Shown: positions 21,342 through 25,190 of the stretch, in pieces | Position numbering within the stretch: position 1 is the stretch's first letter | How the letters are laid out: every line of letters starts with the position of its first letter | From: JAAYZQ01 sp034428935 | GTDB lineage: Bacteria > Chloroflexota > Anaerolineae > JAAYZQ01 | Direction: 5' to 3' | Length of the DNA: 25,190 nucleotides | Assembly: GCA_034428935.1 (NCBI GenBank) | Contig: DAOUHB010000123.1 | Coordinates: 1 to 25,190 of the forward strand | The notes under the pieces: generated by a model | The model's input: the letters and a program-made list of their open reading frames with translations, nothing else | Databases searched by the model: none | Told to the model about the DNA's origin: nothing | Position numbers and translations under genes: made by a program

Positions 21342-22394
21342 CTACGCCTTTGGCTTTTCGCGCACCAACAGGTGGTTGAGGGCCACGGCGGCGAGCAGCA
21401 CGCTGCCGGTCGCCAGGGTCTGCCAGTAGGCAGGGATGACGGTCATGAGGCCGATGGTCACACACATGATAATGATGGCGCCGACGATGGTCTTGGCCAC
21501 CGAGCCTTCGCCGCCTTCAAACGCCGTCCCGCCCAGCAACACGGCAATGATGCACGACAGCTCCATGCCGTCGCCGGAAAGGGGGTCGCCGAGGGACATG
21601 TAGCTGGCCCGGGCCACGCCCGCCAGGGCGGCGAATAACCCGACGATGATGTACAGAATCCACACCACCTGGACGGCGTTGATGCCGGACAGCGCGGCCG
21701 CCGTGGGATTGCCGCCGATGGCCGCGGCGTATTTTCCGAGCAGGGTCTTTCGTTGGACGATGACCAGCACGACGATGACGAGCACGGCGACGTAAAAGGC
21801 GGCAGGCAAACCAAGAAGGACGTCCTGGCGCGCATAGTTGTTGATCCAGGCAGGCATCGTTTTTTCGGCGGTGCTCTTGATGGCCGACAGACCATCGGGC
21901 ACGATCAGCAGGGCCAGGCCCTTGAATAGGCTGAGCGTGACCAGCGTCGCGATCACGGGCGTAATGCGCAGCTTCATCACCAGGAAACCGTTCAGCGTTC
22001 CCATCAGCATGCCTGCGACCAGGGTGACGGCGACGGCGGGCACAAAGCTGAACCCGTTGAGGATCATGTAGGCCAAGATCACGGCGCTGAGGCTCATGGC
22101 ACTGCCCACGGACAGGTCGATATAGCCCGAGATCATCAGCAGGGTAAAGGCGCCGCTCAGCGTCAGAATGGGCGCGGCGGTGCGCAGCAGGTTGATCACG
22201 CTGTCGGGGCTAAGAAAGTGCCCCCGCCCAAAGAAGCTGACCTCGTCCAGCTTCAAGAGGCTAAAGACAAGCACGATCAGCGCCAGCACGACATAGATAT
22301 AGTAGCGCTTGATGTTCGCTCGTACCCTGGCCGACCGATCCAGCGTGTAATCTCGCACCGGAACACGCTCATCGGCGAGAGCTGTCTGGCTCAT
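21342..22394 (-). CDS. Sugar ABC transporter permease (RbsC-like), second copy
   Basis: A 350-residue permease of the ribose/galactose type (BPD_transp_2), with eight to ten membrane segments. LMISGYIDLSVGSAMSLSA (about 84-102) and AVLLGGTAFEGGEGSV (about 283-298) are the family's conserved helix and the EAA-like coupling loop facing the ATPase. ATG 22394 has GGGGGTGAG upstream; an in-frame GTG at 22406 overlaps the preceding stop and is a possible alternative. Two different permeases with one double ATPase imply a heterodimeric pore, as in autoinducer-2 and rhamnose-type importers. Confidence 0.88.
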   Translation of the reverse strand: MSQTALADERVPVRDYTLDRSARVRANIKRYYIYVVLALIVLVFSLLKLDEVSFFGRGHFLSPDSVINLLRTAAPILTLSGAFTLLMISGYIDLSVGSAMSLSAVILAYMILNGFSFVPAVAVTLVAGMLMGTLNGFLVMKLRITPVIATLVTLSLFKGLALLIVPDGLSAIKSTAEKTMPAWINNYARQDVLLGLPAAFYVAVLVIVVLVIVQRKTLLGKYAAAIGGNPTAAALSGINAVQVVWILYIIVGLFAALAGVARASYMSLGDPLSGDGMELSCIIAVLLGGTAFEGGEGSVAKTIVGAIIIMCVTIGLMTVIPAYWQTLATGSVLLAAVALNHLLVREKPKA

Positions 22395-22402
22395 GTTGCT
22401 TC

Positions 22403-23434
22403 TCACCCCCTTCTCTTGTCAAGGGCAAAACGCTGCGCAAGGATAGCGCAGAAGGTGACGATGGCCTTCAAGGTAAACTGCCAGTCCGGCGAAAGCAACA
22501 GCCCGGTCGCCGCCGACGTGACGACGGACAGAATCAGGGTGCCGACGAACATGCCCAGCACAGAGCCAAAGCCACCAGAAATGCTGACTCCTCCCAGGAG
22601 AGCGACGACCAGGGCGTCAAACTCGTAGCCCAGCGCCCGGCTCGATACGCCGGCCTTGTACTCGGAGGCCATGAGGAGCCCGGTGATGCCCGCCAGCAAG
22701 GCGCTGAGGAGATAGAGGGCCGTGAGGTGCCGGCTGACATTGATGCCCGATAGCCGGGCGGCGCGGGCGTTGGCGCCGATCAGATAGGTGCGCCTGCCGG
22801 CCACCGTGGTCTTTTCAAAGATAAAGGCGGCGACGAGCAGAACGACCATGACCACAACCGCCAGCCGGATGGGCGTGCCCGGGATGGACCAGGTGCCGAG
22901 CACGCCGTACACATCGGGCAGGCTGGTATTGCGCTGGGCGCCCTGCGTGACCACCTGGGCGATGCCGCGCGCAAGCATCATGGTGCCCAGGGTCACGATG
23001 ATGGACGGTACTTTGATGCGAGTGACAAAGAACGCGTTCAGCGCGCCGATGCCCAGGGCGCATAGCAGGGCCAGACCCATGGCGATGCCGTAGGGCAGCC
23101 CCAGTCCGTTGGCCAGCGGATTCTGAGAGACGTTGGATGCCTGGCAAAAATAGACGGACAGCACGCCGGTCAACGCGATCACGCCGCCCACCGACATATC
23201 AAAGTTGCCGGTGATGAGCAAGAACGTCACCCCGATGCCCAGAATGACAATGTACCAGTTGTTGGTCACCAGGTTCAGGATGTTCCTGGGCAAGTAAAAG
23301 TTCTTGACCGTCAGGGCGGCGATGGCAAACAGCACGAGCAGCACGCCGACCATAAAGAGGGACAGGAACGACTCGTTACTCATCTTGCCGCCGATGGACG
23401 GCCTTGGCACAGCGTCCTTGATTTCCAGGCTCAT
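22403..23434 (-). CDS. Sugar ABC transporter permease (RbsC-like), first copy
   Basis: A 343-residue permease of the same family as the next gene but clearly different in sequence. LLITGNFDMSVGGVIALTG (about 74-92) is the conserved helix and ALLGGVSISGGFGSVLG (about 282-298) the coupling loop. ATG 23434 overlaps the ATPase stop as ATGA with GGGGAG eight bases upstream, so translation is coupled. An in-frame GTG three codons earlier is less likely. With the second permease it would form the membrane channel for the pentose-like substrate. Confidence 0.88.
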   Translation of the reverse strand: MSLEIKDAVPRPSIGGKMSNESFLSLFMVGVLLVLFAIAALTVKNFYLPRNILNLVTNNWYIVILGIGVTFLLITGNFDMSVGGVIALTGVLSVYFCQASNVSQNPLANGLGLPYGIAMGLALLCALGIGALNAFFVTRIKVPSIIVTLGTMMLARGIAQVVTQGAQRNTSLPDVYGVLGTWSIPGTPIRLAVVVMVVLLVAAFIFEKTTVAGRRTYLIGANARAARLSGINVSRHLTALYLLSALLAGITGLLMASEYKAGVSSRALGYEFDALVVALLGGVSISGGFGSVLGMFVGTLILSVVTSAATGLLLSPDWQFTLKAIVTFCAILAQRFALDKRRG

Positions 23435-24924
23435 TCTTCGCACTCCCCACCCGTCACAATGTGGATAATCTTCTCGCTGTCGATGTCATCTCCGTTTCGC
23501 ATCCGTGCCTTGAGCTTCCCGTCGTACAGAAGGTAGATGCTGTCGCAGATGTTCACGATCTCGGGCAGCTCGGAGGAAAAGATCAGGATGGACTTGCCCT
23601 CGGCGGAGAGCCGGCGGATAATGCCATAGATCTCGCTCTTGGCACCCACGTCGATGCCCCGGGTCGGCTCGTCGAGCATGAGCAGGTCGGCATCGGCGAA
23701 CAAGCACTTGGAGAGCACTACCTTTTGCTGGTTCCCACCAGAGAGCTTGGAGGCCTCCTTTTCGGTGCTGTCGGTGGCGATCTTGAGCCGGTCGATATAT
23801 CTGAGCGTGGCGTTTTTCTCCTGCACTCCGTTGATGAACCCGAGGCGGGAGATCTTGGCCATGTTCATCACGGGCACGTTGCCGCGTATGGTCAGAATGG
23901 TAAAGAGGCCCTGAGATCGTCTCTCCTCGGGCACGAGGGCAATGCCCGCGGCGATGGCCTTGCCCGGAGATTGCTGAAGCCTTTTGCCCTTGAACACTAT
24001 CTCGCCTTCGTATTCGTCGACGCCATAAATAGCGCGCGCCAGCTCGGTCTTGCCCGCCCCCACCAGGCCGTAAAAGCCCACGATCTCGCCCACGTGGACG
24101 TCGAAGGAAATGCCTTGTAGCTTCTCGGTCGAAACGTCACGCACCCGCAGTAGGACCTCCTTGTTGGCGTCCTCCCTGGCGGTGTATTGCTCAAAGACCG
24201 TTTTGCCGATCATCATCTTGATCAGCTCCGCCCGATCCCTGACTTCCGCGATTGGTTTGGTATCGATGTGGCGGCCGTCGCGCAGAACGGTGACATAGTC
24301 GCCGAGCTGAAAGATCTCGTCGAGCCGGTGGGAGATATAGATGACGGTGACGTTCTGCTCTCGGAGGCTCCTGATGATGGCGAACAGCCGCTCGATTTCG
24401 CATTCGGAGATGGCGGCCGTCGGCTCGTCCATGATGATGATGTCCGACTCGGTGGCCACGGCCTTGGCAATCTCGACGATCTGCTTCTGCGCCACACTCA
24501 GGGTCGAGACGCGCTGGCGGGGGTGGATGGACGGCTCGAGGGTGTTCATCACGCTGACGATCCGCTCGACTTTGGGCGTCTTGCGGAGAAAGCCGAACGT
24601 CGTGTCCTCCATGCCCAGGGTGAGGTTCTCCTCGACGGTGAGCTGGTCGACGACGTTGAGTTCCTGGAAAAGCGTGCTGATGCCGCTCTGCTTGGCGTCG
24701 CGAGGGTTGTGCGGGTTATAATCCCGGCCGCTCAAGGAGATCTTGCCGCTGGTGCGCGGATAGGCGCCGGTCAGGATCTTGATCAGGGTCGATTTCCCCG
24801 CGCCGTTCTCGCCGACCAGGCAGTGGACGGTGTTGCGCTTGATGTCGAAACTGACGTTGTTGACCGCCCGCACACCGGGGAAATCCTTTACCAGGTCTCG
24901 AATTTCCAAAACGTTCTCTGTCAT
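23431..24924 (-). CDS. Sugar ABC transporter ATPase, double-domain RbsA/MglA type
   Basis: A 497-residue protein with two nucleotide-binding domains. The first has Walker A GENGAGKST (38-46), signature LSVAQ (142-146; Ala replaces the usual Gly) and Walker B IIIMDEP. The second has the RbsA-typical altered Walker A GLVGAGKTE (286-294), signature LSGGNQQK (394-401) and LLMLDEPTRGID. It powers import through the two permeases downstream. The frame stays open 37 codons upstream, but ATG 24924 matches family length. A strong hairpin (24954-24978) separates it from the substrate-binding protein gene. Confidence 0.92.
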   Translation of the reverse strand: MTENVLEIRDLVKDFPGVRAVNNVSFDIKRNTVHCLVGENGAGKSTLIKILTGAYPRTSGKISLSGRDYNPHNPRDAKQSGISTLFQELNVVDQLTVEENLTLGMEDTTFGFLRKTPKVERIVSVMNTLEPSIHPRQRVSTLSVAQKQIVEIAKAVATESDIIIMDEPTAAISECEIERLFAIIRSLREQNVTVIYISHRLDEIFQLGDYVTVLRDGRHIDTKPIAEVRDRAELIKMMIGKTVFEQYTAREDANKEVLLRVRDVSTEKLQGISFDVHVGEIVGFYGLVGAGKTELARAIYGVDEYEGEIVFKGKRLQQSPGKAIAAGIALVPEERRSQGLFTILTIRGNVPVMNMAKISRLGFINGVQEKNATLRYIDRLKIATDSTEKEASKLSGGNQQKVVLSKCLFADADLLMLDEPTRGIDVGAKSEIYGIIRRLSAEGKSILIFSSELPEIVNICDSIYLLYDGKLKARMRNGDDIDSEKIIHIVTGGECEE

Positions 24925-24953
24925 CTTTATAGGTCCACTTCCTGGTTCCCATG

Positions 24954-24978
24954 GGGAGGGGAGCATCACTCCCCTCCC
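24954..24978 (-). terminator. Strong hairpin between substrate-binding protein and ATPase genes
   Basis: GGGAGGGGAG-N5-CTCCCCTCCC, a perfect 10-bp stem with a 5-base loop, lies 17 bases after the TAA of the binding-protein gene. There is no U-run, so it probably stabilises the upstream mRNA or partly terminates. Such structures let the binding protein be made in excess of the membrane subunits. Confidence 0.6.
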
Positions 24979-24995
24979 GTCTGACCCGCTATCCT

Positions 24996-25190
24996 TTATT
25001 CCTGGATGTTGGTCCCGAACTGGGCGTTCAGCCACTCGGTGGCATCGGCCTGGGGCATGGACCAGTAGGAGATGTTGTACGCCTTGTAAAAGAACTCCTG
25101 GGCGGGTTGAGAGGACATGGGCACCTTGCCCGACGCGATGTCCATGATGAGGTCGATGCGGCCGCGGCCGGTCTCGATGGGCGGCAGGCC
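24996..25190 (-). CDS. ABC transporter substrate-binding protein, C-terminal 64 residues
   Basis: The frame is open from the window edge to TAA at 24996-24998. It encodes a C-terminus starting GLPPIETGRGRIDLIMDIAS and ending EWLNAQFGTNIQE. A small, charged C-terminal segment directly upstream of an RbsA-type ATPase gene is the expected place for the periplasmic (lipoprotein) sugar-binding protein. The visible part is too short to assign the sugar. The operon's main promoter should lie beyond it, outside the window. Confidence 0.65.
   Translation of the reverse strand, partial: GLPPIETGRGRIDLIMDIASGKVPMSSQPAQEFFYKAYNISYWSMPQADATEWLNAQFGTNIQE

Noticed and set aside
1..25190. CRISPR arrays, tRNA or rRNA genes, insertion sequences, known riboswitches
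   Set aside because: No regular repeats, cloverleaf-like sequences, transposase motifs or recognisable riboswitch cores were seen by eye. A covariance-model scan was not possible here.

Overview
The window is about 25.2 kb of GC-rich bacterial DNA with compact, mostly single-direction operons, sigma-70-type promoters (TTGACA-like / 17 bp / TATAAT-like) and Shine-Dalgarno-led starts. The gene set suggests a free-living heterotroph, most likely Chloroflexota (Anaerolineae/Caldilineae-like): an RbsABC-type sugar importer, a CehA/McbA PHP hydrolase, a split YeeE/YedE pair, an MBL-rhodanese protein, and a HepT/MNT toxin-antitoxin remnant. The lineage is inferred from gene style; there is no rRNA or marker gene. 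No tRNA, CRISPR array, insertion sequence or phage gene was recognised.

Left part (1-5.4 kb). A truncated membrane-protein gene leaves the left edge on the minus strand from its own promoter. Next comes about 1.1 kb of gene graveyard: the N-terminus of a radical SAM gene joined to the C-terminus of an MNT nucleotidyltransferase, followed by the first 44 codons of a HepT-like toxin. A plus-strand run follows: M23 peptidase, GIY-YIG-like nuclease and acyltransferase 3. An isoprenylcysteine methyltransferase-type membrane enzyme then has its own near-consensus promoter. A coding-like but unidentifiable minus-strand remnant lies just after it.

Sulfur module (5.4-8.95 kb). A TauE/SafE exporter (+) converges on a minus-strand operon: a CstB-like MBL/rhodanese/rhodanese protein, then the two halves of a YeeE/YedE thiosulfate/sulfur permease. 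This resembles sulfide/persulfide detoxification loci. Both transcription units have promoters next to perfect palindromes.

Middle (9.1-15.1 kb, plus strand). An alpha/beta hydrolase and a dihydrofolate-reductase-like protein form a pair. Two membrane proteins of unknown function follow. A two-gene operon of a GPH-type sugar symporter and a CehA/McbA-type PHP hydrolase comes next, and a hairpin separates it from the convergent operon.

Right part (15.1-25.2 kb, minus strand). This is a long L-pentulose catabolic operon, transcribed from beyond the right edge towards the left: substrate-binding protein (C-terminus only), double-domain ABC ATPase, two permeases, aldo/keto reductase, UlaE-type L-xylulose-5-P 3-epimerase, AraD/UlaF-type class II aldolase/epimerase, LyxK-type FGGY kinase, SorC-family regulator and SMP-30 lactonase. 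Kinase, 3-epimerase and 4-epimerase together make the route L-xylulose -> L-xylulose-5-P -> L-ribulose-5-P -> D-xylulose-5-P. The reductase and lactonase suggest that the imported compound is one oxidation step, or one lactone, away from L-xylulose. A 14-bp perfect palindrome upstream of the regulator is the likely operator.
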